Positions 13,301-24,334 of a stretch of 64,000 nt of DNA are shown one piece after another (the stretch's first letter is position 1; each line of letters begins with the position of its first letter). The notes below the pieces were generated by a model, which saw nothing but the letters and a program-made list of their open reading frames with translations, was not told where the DNA came from and did no database searches. This DNA is from Adiantum capillus-veneris (lineage: Eukaryota; Streptophyta; Polypodiopsida; Polypodiales; Pteridaceae), in assembly GCA_014529385.2 (NCBI GenBank), contig CM043949.1:142106858-142170857 (forward strand), read 5' to 3'. The position numbers were made by a program, and so were the translations under genes.

Positions 13301-14464
13301 GAGGTGGCAGTGGTAGTGGCAATGGTGTGGTGGACCTTGGGTGGCCCCTCGATGATGGGGACTTTGGGTCCCGCATTTTTAACACTATTTGCGGGTTCTA
13401 TGGTTGCTTCTTCTTTGGCTATATCCCACCATTTTTTACGGCTTGGTGAACAAGGTGATTGATGTGGCAGATAACCTCCCTTAGTGGCAACACCAATCCC
13501 GGTTTCAGCTCTAAATATATTTGGTTATGGATCCCATGTCAATTGTACTCTCCGTTCAAGGTGGCTCCCTATATCATCTGATGTATGGGGTCTAAGATGG
13601 TACTGTGGTGATCTTAGATGCCATGGAGCATGGCTTGCTTTGTAATTTTTTTGGTTTAATACATTTTGCACTCACAATTTGTGAGTTTTTCCACACAAAA
13701 AATTCACATTGAAACTCGGTCACAAACCATTGAAGGAAAATAAGCACATAAAGTACCGGTCACACTTAGAGTAAAGGGGTCATATTAGAGATGTTCAAAT
13801 TTGTACAGACCATCGTCGAAGCATACCTAGGTGGATTTGGGCATGAAGGCACATTAGAAGTGCCGTCCTTTCAGCATTCAATCACATGAAGTAGTTCGTT
13901 GAGATGTGTTGCAAAACAAATTTGCACTTTGAAGCACAGTTCTCGATGCACAACATGGGTGCTTCAACCATTAGAGACCAGTGTGGGCCAATTTGGATAT
14001 GGAAGAAGATAGGGGTTAAGCCTTCTTGCAGAGGCAAATGAGAGTCTAACACGATAAAGGTCCCAAAAAAAGAACATGTCCCGGTTTAAGGACAAAGGTG
14101 AAGAACATCCGGGGCCCCTTGGTGACATCAAGTGATGAGTGGTAGGACCATTTACATGAGATGTCATCAAGGGATCTATTGGAGCTTGAGTTAAAATTTC
14201 ATGCACCACTATCTTTTTCCCTTATGGAGGGTGTGTTCACTTTTTGGTTTTTTAACACTAGATATTGAAACGAGGTGTTGTGTTGCATGTGATAACCTTG
14301 CATGTGTGGGCGGAATTCCATAGTTGAGACCCAATTGAAACTTGCATGTGGCAACCTTGAGGCATTTTGTATGAGCCAATGTCTCTATGGTAACTATTGC
14401 CACTTAAGATTCCCCTCTTCTAACTACTTGTTATCTATCTGCCATAGCCATTCTAATGACTAAG
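10361..14464. other. About 4 kb with no recognisable gene
   Basis: Only short unrelated open frames on both strands (for example 10836-11189 plus, 12085-11747 minus, 13160-13462 plus), none with motifs I recognise. It holds a 20-base perfect palindrome at 12612-12631 (ATACTCACAATTGTGAGTAT) and a similar imperfect one at about 13669-13684 (CTCACAATTTGTGAG). It is probably degraded repeat sequence. Confidence 0.45.
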
Positions 14465-15956
14465 ACACATGCATATATTACATTGCCTATACCTGGCTTG
14501 CTTCATCCATTGTCTATACCTAATTTCCCATGGGAGATTATATCCACAGATTTCATCTTTGGACTGCCAAGATCCATTCATGGGAATATGGATAATAGTA
14601 GACTAGTTTAGCAAACAAGCACATTTCATATCGATCAAAAAGTCTATTAAAGCACATCATATGGAAACCCTCTTTATCTCACAGATCATTAATTATAATG
14701 GCTTACCAAGATCTATAGTATCCGACAAAGAATGACTAGAAATTTTTGGAAAGGTCTCTATGAGAATCTAGGTACTAAGCTGAATTTATCCTCAGTCTAT
14801 CACCCACAAATGGTGAGATAAATAATTCAACTATTATCAATCTACTTAAAGCCTATTTTATGAAAGTAGATCAAAGAGATCAATGGGAAAAGTATTTACC
14901 CTTAGTAAAGTATGTGTACAATAGCACTATCCATATTTCTAAAATAAAGACACCCTTTGAGGTAATTGAAGGAAGATCCAAGCTCCTATTGATAGTCAAG
15001 ACACTTGGGAAGATTTTCGTTTTGCTAATGAGAATGGTAGAGACCCTAAATAATCTTTTAAGAAGATTAAGGAAAATATATTCATCCCACAAGGAAAAGG
15101 TTTCTATTGATAAGCATAGAAGAGCCTTGACCTTCAAAGAAAATGATTGGGTATTACTCAAGTTTCCCAAAGCACGCCTAAGCCATACTTCGACGGGCAA
15201 GGGGATACAAGGACGCCCCAACGGGTAACCAAAAATATTATGCTAAGCTTGCAAAAAGATAGTATGGCCCATATTAAATCCTTAATTAATCCCATTAATG
15301 AATCAGCTTATAAGTTGAGTTTACCAAGCACCTGGTTCATTCATAATGTATTTCATGTGAAACTCTTAAAACCTTATAAAGGCGAGCCACCCAAAGAACC
15401 CATAATTGAAGAACCACCTGAGATTGAAGGTCATGAAGAAATCCTGCAACCAAAAAGAATTCTACAACATGAATACAAGGTTTTAATAAGTGGTAAGATT
15501 GTTCAATGATACCTTGTCAATTTTAAGAACTATCCTTTTGAAGATGCAAGGTAGATGTAAGACATCTAGATAAAGCATAATGTAAACCTTGTAAATACTT
15601 GCAATGACTTAATTCAAAGGCAAGAACCATGTATGAACAAGCATGTTTTTTTAATAATTTTTTCTTTCTTTGACTCCAAGATTTCTTTTTAATGCTCATT
15701 AGTTTTAAGTGTATGCATATCATGAATTATGCTTACTGCAACTCAGTCTCTCAAGCACCTAGTAGACCTTGCCAATCTGTTATGAAAGAAGGGCTAAGTA
15801 AAGATATGCTTGCGACAACTAATTCTTCCAAGAACCAAGTGGGATTAGTCACCACATTGTAGAAAGGGATCCTCTACCCAAAGCAACAGGACTGCCTATG
15901 ACTTTATTTTCCCTACTCCATAATCGAGGATGACTATGATTTCAAGGGAAAGATAA
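14465..15956 (+). pseudogene. Chromovirus (Ty3/gypsy) relic: integrase core to chromodomain
   Basis: With several stops and shifts the plus strand reads [20 protein letters not shown] (integrase core start, about 14528-14590), LSSVYHPQM (about 14790-14812), DQWEKYLPLVKYVYNSTIH (about 14880), DKHRRALTFKENDWVLLKFP (15110-15170), and a C-terminal chromodomain EEILQPKRILQHEYKV..YLVNFKNYPFEDAR (about 15436-15553). The chromodomain places it in the chromovirus branch. Gag, protease and RT are missing. It is the same family as the minus-strand copy at 24335-26211, so the two form an inverted pair flanking the LINE and copia element. Confidence 0.8.
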
Positions 15957-16351
15957 TGTCATGAAAATTAATTTCTAATCTTCTAAAAATATTTACCATC
16001 TTAATTTGTCTATTTGAGTGCAAGGAAAATAGAAGAGTGCAAGTGAAGTTGATTTAAGTGCTTATGGACCAGCTCGGTCAAAGGATTGGGACCAAAAGGA
16101 GAGAAGTCCATAAAAGAGCAAGGATAATTTTTGTTTAGTTATCTCGATCATAGTAGATACAGGTCAAGGAAGGATGAATCTATCCCAAGAAACTTTGACA
16201 AAGGGACATGACAAAGAAGATTACCTAGAGCAATTATAGGAGTCTAAAAATAGAAACTAATTGTGTTAATTCTAAGTACTTAAAATTAGTATGAAGTCTA
16301 AAAAACATTAGGATAAATATAGTTGCTCCACCCATACATCCCCCCGGGGCG

Positions 16352-16353
<2 letters not shown>
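15957..16353 (+). repeat. Start of chromovirus 3' LTR, truncated
   Basis: A purine-rich tract CAAGGGAAAGATAA ending at 15956 is followed by TGTCATGAAAATTAA. The minus-strand copy has GAGAGAGGTAA then TGTCATAAAATC at the matching place. So 15957 is the first base of the 3' LTR. Its end is not seen; the sequence runs into a CT microsatellite at 16354. Confidence 0.55.

Positions 16354-16389
<36 letters not shown>
16354..16389. repeat. (CT)n microsatellite
   Basis: About 36 bases of CT dinucleotides separate the chromovirus LTR fragment from the LINE fragment. Confidence 0.95.
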
Positions 16390-16390
<1 letters not shown>

Positions 16391-16397
16391 ACTATCT

Positions 16398-17232
16398 AAG
16401 GAGAAGGTGATGTTATTGTATTTGGAGATATGAATGCTTGCACAAAAACATTGCAACATGATACTCAACAATTTGATATGCCATACATTTCAAGGGAGTC
16501 GGAGAAAGTTCACTTGTATGACCGTACTTCAATGGATGAGAAAGAGCCGGATCACTATGGAGATGCCCGTTGTCACTGACTCTCTTTGGTCTATGCATCG
16601 ATCAATTGGAACAAATGGTACTTGGCTTTATGCAAGAAGAATGCATTGAAGAGGTCACTATCTGCAATGCGGTGATCATGCTTTTGTTGTATGCGGATGA
16701 TGTAGTGCTTGTAGCACACACTTTAGAATATGCACAAAAGCTTAACGGTTGTCCTTGAGAACTTTTTCTTGCATAGTGGGCTGATTGTGAATGAATCCAA
16801 AACAACTGTTATGGTTGTGAAAACCAACCATAAGGAGAAGCCATGCATTGTGTATAACAATGAGACACTTGAAATTATTGAGAGCTTTAAGTACCTTAGC
16901 CTTGAGTTTCCATCCAATCACAAGTGGCATGAATGTGCTATGTATCATTTGGAAGTGGGGAAGAGATCATATTATGCATTTGATAACATGTGTACTTGGA
17001 AGTGGACCTTTTTGATGCATTGGTGACACCGGTTCTTCTTTTTGGAGTTGAAGTGTGGGGCGGGAGCATCTCAAAGTCTACTTGGAAAGAGTTTGAGAAT
17101 GTCCAAAAGCATTTTCTTACAAACTTTCTCCAAGTTAAGACACAAACACCATATATGCTCCTACTTCTCTTCCAATTGAGGTTATTTGCATGGAAAGGGT
17201 TTTGGAGTATATGATAAATATGTGTCAAAACC
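16398..17232 (+). pseudogene. LINE fragment 1a: endonuclease and reverse transcriptase pieces
   Basis: The frame EGDVIVFGDMNACTKTLQHD (about 16401) matches the G-D-x-N core of an APE-type endonuclease. After an internal deletion near 16560 comes RT: CPLSLTLFGLCIDQLE (about 16563-16610), active-site LLYADDVVLVAHTLEYAQK (16684-16740), LHSGLIVNESKTTVM (16770-16815), and PVLLFGVEVWGG (about 17028). It ends MERVLEYMINMCQN at 17232, where the chromovirus inserted. Reading across the insertion, with one copy of AAACC removed, continues directly into 46944 (PSHQLPTIAWEVSKKVQKIH), showing the original unbroken LINE. Confidence 0.8.
17228..17232. repeat. Target-site duplication AAACC, left copy
   Basis: AAACC directly precedes the chromovirus LTR start TGTAATGG at 17233. 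The matching copy is 46939-46943, directly after the LTR end ..TTATGACA. The LINE reading frame is restored when one copy is removed. Confidence 0.75.
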
Positions 17233-17561
17233 TGTAATGGAAATGGATTTTGAACTTTGAGAATAGCAGAATTAAGATAATTAGAGTGAGCATTTTTGTC
17301 AGACTACTTTGAGAACATAGAGGGTGAACTTAATTAGCGGTAGCAACATAACCATAATACTTATTTAACTTGGCATGAACAATACTTTTGCAAGAGAGAG
17401 ATTTTAGAGAACTTGACATGAGGACTGGATTTATGTGGAGCCGGTCCCCCCTTCAATAGGCTTTTGTATTATAGATTCTCCCATCAAGAGAGATTTCGTA
17501 CAATACAATCTTTGTGTTCCTTGTGACCTAGGTGATGCAATGAAGATGGAAAGCTTCATGC
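17233..17561 (-). repeat. Chromovirus LTR-A, first part, interrupted by copia element
   Basis: Starts TGTAATGGAAATGG. It matches 26291-26622 base for base with scattered differences, including the block GTGGAGCCGGTCCCCCCT. The LTR resumes at 23083 after the copia element. Joined, LTR-A is about 1.58 kb and starts TG and ends CA. Confidence 0.75.
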
Positions 17562-17831
17562 TGAAGGAGTACGAGCGGAAGTGTGATGCGAGAGAGAGTG
17601 AGACAAGAAGAGCACGACGATATGGTGAACTCACTCTACTGTAATGTGTAGAGCGGAAGTGCGACACGAGAGAGAGTGCGAGAAGAAGAGCAGGACGATA
17701 TGGTGAACTCGCTCTACTGTAATGTGTAGAGCATAGTGAGTTCTTATTAGGTTTTTACAAAAGAATATCTGTACATACCTGGCGGCCCGTCCACTTACCT
17801 GGGTGACCACATTGGGCTTTATACCCCAAAA
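17562..17831 (-). repeat. Copia 3' LTR (270 bp, with internal 78-bp duplication)
   Basis: It matches the 192-bp LTR at 22886-23077 except for an extra 78-bp tandem copy of the AGCGGAAGTGCGA...GTAATGTGTAG block. 192 plus 78 equals 270. The inner terminus reads AAAA where the other copy reads AACA, so the terminal dinucleotide is mutated here. Confidence 0.88.
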
Positions 17832-17842
17832 ACCTCCCACTT
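17832..17842 (-). promoter_or_regulatory. Copia polypurine tract
   Basis: The minus strand reads AAGTGGGAGGT immediately upstream of the 3' LTR, the expected plus-strand DNA primer position. Confidence 0.75.
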
Positions 17843-17920
17843 AAAGTCCAATGTGGTACTTTAAGTGTGAGAGAAGCTACTATACAAGCTAATATACAAG
17901 AGATGTAGAGAAGTGATGTA

Positions 17921-20900
17921 CTACCCTACACCTAACTGCTTGCCAAAATGCGCAAATCTCTCTGAGGGAAGTCCTTTTGTAAGTAGATCAGCAGGATTTT
18001 CTGTGGTGTGAATTGGATTGCGAGCCAATTGTATAGCACTTTGACTATCACAATATAACACAGGCATCTCTTCTTTGATTCCCAAATCTGCTACTAGTCG
18101 ATTAAGCCAAATTGATTCTTTGCATGCCTCTGATGCTGCAACATATTCAGCCTCTGTAGTAGACTGAGTAACACAATCTTGTAATCTAGAATGCCATGAT
18201 ACTGCTCCACCAACCAATGTAAAGACATAACCTGACGTAGACCTTCGGTTGTCTAAGTCACCTGCATAATCTGAGTCTGTAAAACCCTTTACACTTAGCT
18301 CCTGACTCCCATAGCATATGCGCATACTCTTTGTAGATTTCAGGTATCTCAATATTCCTTTTACTGCCTCCCAATGTTTCTTGCTTGGGTTTGACATGTA
18401 TCGACTTACTACTCCCACTGCAAATGCAATGTCTGGGCGAGTAGCAATCATTGCATACATCAAACTACCCACTGCAGACGCATATGGAATCTTATCCATT
18501 TCAGCCTGTTCTTCCTCAGACACAGGACAATCTTGTTTGCTAAGTTTCGCATATGGTGGCAATGGAACACTCAATGCCTTTTTCTTCTCCATATTGAAAC
18601 GTTGCAAAACCTTGTCAATATACTCTGTTTGAGATAACCAAATCAACTTCTTTGATTTGTCTCTCTCAATGTGCATACCAAGTATATGACTTGCCTCACC
18701 CATGTCTTTCATGTCAAATGATTTTGCCATCTTTGACTTCAAAGCTGAAATTTCTTCCAAGTGCTTGCCAGCAATCAACATGTCATCCACATACAAAATA
18801 AGGATCAGCCAATTGCCATCCTTAGCCTTCTTTGTATATAGACAGTGATCGAACTCACTATGTTTGTAGCCTTGAGAAAGCATAAACTTGTGGAACTTAT
18901 GGTACCATGCCCTCGGTGATTGTTTTAAGCCATAAAGACTCTTTAACAACTGGCATACCAAATCTTCCTTGCCTTTCTCAACAAACCCTTCTGGCTGCTG
19001 CATGTAAATTTCCACATCTAAATCACCATGCAAGAACGCTGTCTTGACATCCATTTGGTGCAACACCAAATCTAATATGGCAACCAATGCAATAAAGCAT
19101 CTCAATGTAGTCATCTTGACCACCAGAGAGAAGACTTCATCAAAGTCAATGCCTTGTTCTTGCTTAAATCCCTTGGCAACAAGCCTTGCTTTGTACTTTG
19201 GCTGACTATCATGAGCGGTGATCTTATACCTGTAAACCCATTTACAAGGTAGAGCCTTTTTGTCATGTGGTAATTTAACTAGCTTCCATGTCTAGTTTTT
19301 ATGCAGAGCTGTCATCTCTAACTGCATGGCCAATTGCCAATTCCCGGAGTCCTTCATTTGCACTGCTTCCTTGTAACATGAAAGCTCATTGCAATCAGTC
19401 AACATGACATAGTTCATAGATGGAACAAACCTATCAGGAGGTTGCGTGATACGTCTAGATCTACACAAAATAGGGGGCTCAGGCTCAGCCACAGCCTGTG
19501 GTTCCACTGTATCCTGTCCTTGCTCCTCTTGAGCCCTGACATTTTGTCTTGCACGTGCAGGTCCATCTTCTTGGAAGACAACTCTTTTAATCTCCTCAAC
19601 CCTCTCTGGTTTAGAATGATATTTGGCTTCATTAAAGTGAACATCATTGCTGCGGATAACCTTTCTGGATTTGGGATCCCAAAGTCTGTACCCCATCTCA
19701 CCAGAATTACCATAGCCTAGAAAGATGCACTTTCTACTCTTTGGCTCAAGTTTGTTCCTAAATTCCTTTGGAACATGAGTATATGCCTCACAGCCAAAGA
19801 CTCTGAGATGCTTGTATGAGGGCATTTTGCCTTACCATACCATCTCTGCCACTGAATCCTTCTGCAAAACCTTGCTAAGAGATCTATTTATAAGATGAAC
19901 AGCTGTTGATACAGCTTCAGCCCAAAACCCATTTGGCAGATGTGCATTAGACAACATACTTCTAACCTTCTCTTGTATGGTCCTATTCATCCTCTCAGCA
20001 ACACCATTTTGAGGAGGATTGTAAGGAGCAGTAAGTTCATGTTTTATACCTTTTGACTCACAAAAATCCTGAAAGGCCTTTGAAACATACTCTCCACCAT
20101 TGTCAGTGCGTAAGCATTTAAGCTTCTTGCCACTCTGATTCTCCACAAGTGTCACAAACGTTTTGAAAACACTAAACGCTCCATCCTTGTGCTTGAGAAA
20201 GTAAACCCATACTTTCCTCGAGTAATCATCTATAAATGTCATAAAGTAAGAAGCTCCCCCTAGAGATAGGTTAGGCATAGGTCCACACAAATCACTATGA
20301 ACAAGTGCCAACTGTGTATCTCTGCTACTACTTCTATGCTTATGTGGCTGCTGTGTTTGCTTACCATACAGAAAATGTTCACAGAATTCAAAATCATTAA
20401 ATGACAAGCCAGGCAAATAACCAAAACGAGACAAGATTTCCATTCCCTTCTTGGACATATGTCCTAACCGGCTATGCCACAAAGAAACGCTCGGCTGCTC
20501 GGTTACATTGATTACATTTTTAGAGACATTTGATACATAAATCATGTAAAGTCCTCCAGACTTTACTCCATGTGCTATTGTCATAGAACCCTTGGATATC
20601 TTCCACATGTTCTATTCAAAAGTGGTGACGTAGCCAGCATCATCAAGTAAACATGTGCTGATCAAGCTCTTTGTAATTGCGGGAACATGTCTCACATTCT
20701 TCAGCGTGAAAGAAGAGCCATTCTGAAACTTCAATTGAACATCTCCAACACCTAAGATCTCACATATCTGCCCATTGCCTAGCTAAACATGATCTTTAGT
20801 GGTCACATAAGAGGTAAACCACTCCTTGTTTGGAGACACATGAAGTGATGCCCTTGAGTCTATAATCCAGTCACTCGGTGCATTTCCATCAGATGTTGTA

Positions 20901-21800
20901 AGAAGAGCTGAGTTCATTGTAGATGTCTCCTGACACTAGACTGTCATCCTCTGCAACAGTGTTTGTCACATTTATTTCTTGAATCTTCACTGAGGACTTG
21001 TTCTTCTCACCATGGTCTTCAGCTTTCTCTTTGCCTTTTTTTGATTTCCATTCTCTACAGTCTCTTTTCATGTGACCCTTCTTGCCACAATGGTAGCATT
21101 CTATGTCACTCTTGCCTTTAGCACTGCGGGACTTGCTACGAGATTGATCCCTCTTTCCACCTTTGTACTTTTATTTGGTCCTTCCTCTGACAACTAAGGT
21201 TGTTCCTTTGCCTTTGTCCATTGTCTTTCTGTTGGTTTCTTCAGTAAGCAGACTGCCTTCTACACCTGCTATGGTCAAACCATCTGGAGGTGCAGAATTA
21301 CTCAAAGTTGTGCGAAAAGTGTCCCAACTTTCCGGCAATGTGATCAACAGGAACATAGCTCTAACAGGTTCATCAAACTTGACACCTTGAGCTGACAACT
21401 GACTGTAGATGGTGTTGAATTCATTCAGATGATTGGACATAGGTGTCCCTTCTTTCATCTTCAAGTCAACAAGCTTCTTAAGCCAGTATACCTATGAAGC
21501 TGCACTCTGCTTCTCATAAAGATCACTCAGCTTTGTCCATGCTTGATAAGCCAACATCTCGTCTGCTACATTGAAGTAAACGCTTTCTGCCAAAGTCAGC
21601 ATAATGGTAGAAAGTGCCAATTCATCCATTTCGCTCCATTCATCTTCGTCCATATCTTCTGGTTTTATCCCCTTGAGATTTATAGGTTTTATCTGCTTCT
21701 TTTGTACCAACACGTTCCAAATCTGCTTCTTTCACAATGGGAAATTGGTTCCATCCAACTTCTTGATATTGTAAAGAGCAGTGTCCTGTGATCCAGCCAT
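17921..21800 (-). pseudogene. Copia gag-pol polyprotein, frame-broken
   Basis: Minus-strand order from a start MAGSQDTALYNIKKLDGTNF at 21800: gag (21713-21171, with a stop after TNFPL), CCHC knuckle CYHCGKKGHMKRDC at about 21105-21065, protease DWIIDSRAS at about 20862 (DSG is DSR, so probably inactive), integrase zinc module LWHSRLGH and core (HSDLCGPM, DDYSRKVWVYF, RTDNGGEY, PPQNGVAERMNRTI, 20608-19832), then RT (17921-19123) with active site ILYVDDMLI and RNase H DSDYAGDLDNRRSTSGYVF and TEAEYVAASEACKE. Near 18010 the RNase H passes straight from LARNP to IHTTENPADLLTK, skipping the usual roughly 30-residue HARTKH..DVRYH stretch. Breaks near 19124-19290 and 19826 separate the pieces. Confidence 0.92.
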
Positions 21801-22871
21801 AGCTACGCTTCACAGTAGTTTACTTTCCTAGTAAAAATTCGGCAGAGTTTCCCCTGTAAACTGACCTCTGAACCAATATCAACCTGTCAAATGAACCAAG
21901 AAAGCTTCAGATTCTGCAGAAATTTCGGCAGAGTCTCCTTTGTAAATGGCTCTGGTGTACTCAAAAACAGCTCAAAAAACCATTGTCTCTCTAACACTGT
22001 AAGCTGTGGGTAAACCTGTCCTGCACCTGTATTGTCTCTCACTAGCTTGTCACTGTCCTGTAAGCATAGACTACGACAATGCCTCAATGGTAGTAAAGCA
22101 AAGATGCAATCCCAACTATCTAACTCACAGTCAATACATCCTAGCTGCCTATCTAAGGGTGCTCGAGGGATCGCTCCAAGATTTGTATCACTGAAAGGAT
22201 CTCAACATTCGAGAATCCCCCAGCTCAATAAAACCTCAATCGACCCTCAACAAAGGCTGCAGTAAATCTGACAGTACATAGACTTCCCACAAAGTCATAC
22301 ATCCACAAATTTCTCACTGTATGTTGTAACCGCTGCGGCAGTTTTTTGTTGCGGGACTCACAGCCAGCAAACCCTCAACAGACATACATCATCTCTGACA
22401 ATACATCCCATGTGGAAGTACCTACAATGTCAGGATGAAATCTGGAATATCAAGCAGCAAACACAAGCTACCTGATGAACTGGTGGATGTCGCCTACAGT
22501 CTGTGTGTAGGTGCGTCTGTGTCGTATGTGACACGCCTCCAAGAACTGTAAGCCGTTCTTCATGTGAAGATAGCCAAAAATCAGCACTCTGGAAGTGCAT
22601 ATATCCTCATCACTTGTAGTCGTAGGCCAAAACCCCAAATTTGCAGAGTCGGATCTACACCCGCCAAGACCACGTAGTCAAAAATGGCCTGCGCAGAACT
22701 TTGTCGAAGCCGAACGGTGGCCGAGATGACCTCAGAATGAAATTCTGAGAACACCGAGCCCTTCGGACTGACCCACAGGATTTGGGGCCGTGTCTTCGCC
22801 TGTCGAATCTCACTCCAATCTAAGCAGGTGGCTCTGGCTACCTGCAAATGCTGCCCCGAGCCTCGATCTGA
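21801..22871 (-). other. Copia untranslated leader
   Basis: About 1.07 kb between the gag start and the primer-binding site, with no recognisable protein. A long leader is usual for some copia lineages. Confidence 0.7.
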
Positions 22872-22883
22872 GCTCTGATACCA
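22872..22883 (-). promoter_or_regulatory. Copia primer-binding site (initiator tRNA-Met)
   Basis: The minus strand reads TGGTATCAGAGC, an exact 12-base complement of the plant initiator tRNA-Met 3' end, two bases inside the 5' LTR. Confidence 0.95.
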
Positions 22884-22885
22884 GT

Positions 22886-23077
22886 TGAAGGAGTATGAGC
22901 GGAAGTGCGACGCGAGAGAGAGTGCGAGAAGAAGAGCACGATGATATGGTGAACTCGCTCTACTGTAATGTGTAGAGCATAGTGAGTTCTTATTAGGTTT
23001 TTACAAAAGAATATGTGTACATACTTGGCGGCCCGCCCACTTACCTGGGCGACCACATTGGGATTTATACCCCAACA
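22886..23077 (-). repeat. Copia 5' LTR (192 bp)
   Basis: On the minus strand it runs TGTTGGGGTATAAATCCC to ..ATACTCCTTCA. A TATAAA lies only about 9 bases from the LTR start. It is the single-copy form of the LTR; the partner at 17562-17831 has the 78-bp duplication. Confidence 0.92.
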
Positions 23078-23418
23078 CATGCATCATGAGCAGAACATAG
23101 ACTTTGTAGAAAGCATTAACCATCCCCAGCCTCAATCCCAAGGCCTCAAAACACCTTCAAAGGTGGAGAGAGCTAGCAGGGAATGAGGATAGGGAAGCGG
23201 AAGAAGAAAGAAATAAATAATTCCTCACTTATCATCACTCTTCTTGCTTAGCGTACATAAAAGCATAGTAATGAAGATGGAAAAGATGGCAAGCTTAAGC
23301 ATTGGAGCATGTCTCTTGGTTGGACTTGCATTCCATAGCCAAGAGTGTTAATGTATGCTCTCAACTTCTCCACAAGCTTGGAGAAGGAGATGGAGCTCTT
23401 GCACTTTGCAACTTACAC

Positions 23419-23421
<3 letters not shown>

Positions 23422-23476
<55 letters not shown>
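23422..23476. repeat. (GA)n microsatellite inside LTR-A
   Basis: About 55 bases of GA. The matching place in LTR-B (26972-26988 and 46015 on) is where the 19-kb gypsy element inserted. Confidence 0.9.
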
Positions 23477-23480
<4 letters not shown>

Positions 23481-23884
23481 AGAGTATACCCCCCAAGCTA
23501 GTCCCCATCCTTTCTTTCTTCAACTCCCTCTTCTAGCACTAGCCTGCACTTGATTGGACCTCCTCAAACTTGTCAAGTCACATGCTTAGTGCATATCAAG
23601 CAACAAGGGTATCCTTGGGACAAGTGTTCCCCTTTCCCCTTTGAGAGAGAGAACTTGATAAATACAAAAACAATTAATTAAATTAACTAAGTTATCATTG
23701 GACCCCTTGGGAGTCCAATCAATAGGCTTTAGGCACACTATGAGGTCAACATGAAGAGGAGCTTGACAAGTGTCCTATATGCTTTCTTTGTACCAAGCTT
23801 GCCTTGTGTGAGGGTGTGTGTGTTCTCTCTCTAGCTCCTACAAAGAGGACTTGCTCCCTCATGAGTAGGGATATTCTTTGACTT

Positions 23885-24030
23885 TTTGAACACCTTAAAC
23901 CCTCAAGAACCTTAGTCATGGAGCACCTTAGCACCTTAGTCATTAAGCATGACAAGCACCTCAAGCACCTTAGTCAGCAAGCACGACAAGCACCTTAAGC
24001 ACCTTAGTCAGCAAGCACGACAAGCACCTC
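23885..24030. repeat. Minisatellite of AAGCACCTTAGTCA-type units
   Basis: Repeated words GACAAGCACCT, AAGCACCTTAGTCA and GCAAGCACGA occur about four times with a period near 35 bases. LTR-B carries the same array with different unit detail at about 46480-46640. Confidence 0.75.
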
Positions 24031-24334
24031 AAGCTTTGGCCGGGTTCCCACCTCAATCACAACCCTAGCTTGCATAAGGTCAAAATACTTTTAAAATTGA
24101 CCTTTGGAAGTCTTTAATGAAGTTAACTATGAGGTCTTTAAGCTCCATTAGCTAGCCTTGCTCTTTGACAGACCATCTTTCATTTGGATCCCTTTACCAT
24201 TGGCCCCGTGTTGAGATAGATCTGTAAGCACATATCTATATTCTAAACCTTGTTCCTGTTTATTCTCCCACATTAAATGATAATTTTAATATGAGAAAAT
24301 CATTTGGGTAGGTTAGATATTAGATTTTATGACA

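Larger units (their letters stand above)
17562..23077 (-). mobile_element. Ty1/copia LTR retrotransposon (Tork/Tnt1-like), minus strand
   Basis: A complete but decayed 5516-bp element. It has LTRs at both ends (17562-17831 and 22886-23077), an initiator-Met primer site at 22872-22883, a polypurine tract at 17832-17842, and gag, protease, integrase, RT and RNase H in copia order. Perfect 5-bp target duplications CATGC flank it (17557-17561 and 23078-23082). The uninterrupted site is visible in the other chromovirus LTR at about 26610-26640, which reads straight through CTTCATGCATCACGAGC. That proves both orientation and boundaries. Confidence 0.93.
23083..24334 (-). repeat. Chromovirus LTR-A, second part
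   Basis: Continues LTR-A after the copia element and matches 46015-46938. It contains an (AG)n microsatellite and a minisatellite, and ends ..TTATGACA at 24334, directly followed (minus-strand sense, preceded) by the polypurine tract. As the element is minus-strand, this is the 3' LTR. Confidence 0.75.

Noticed and set aside
22581-22847. 88-aa minus-strand frame as a separate gene
   Set aside because: Lies in the copia leader between primer site and gag, with no motif.
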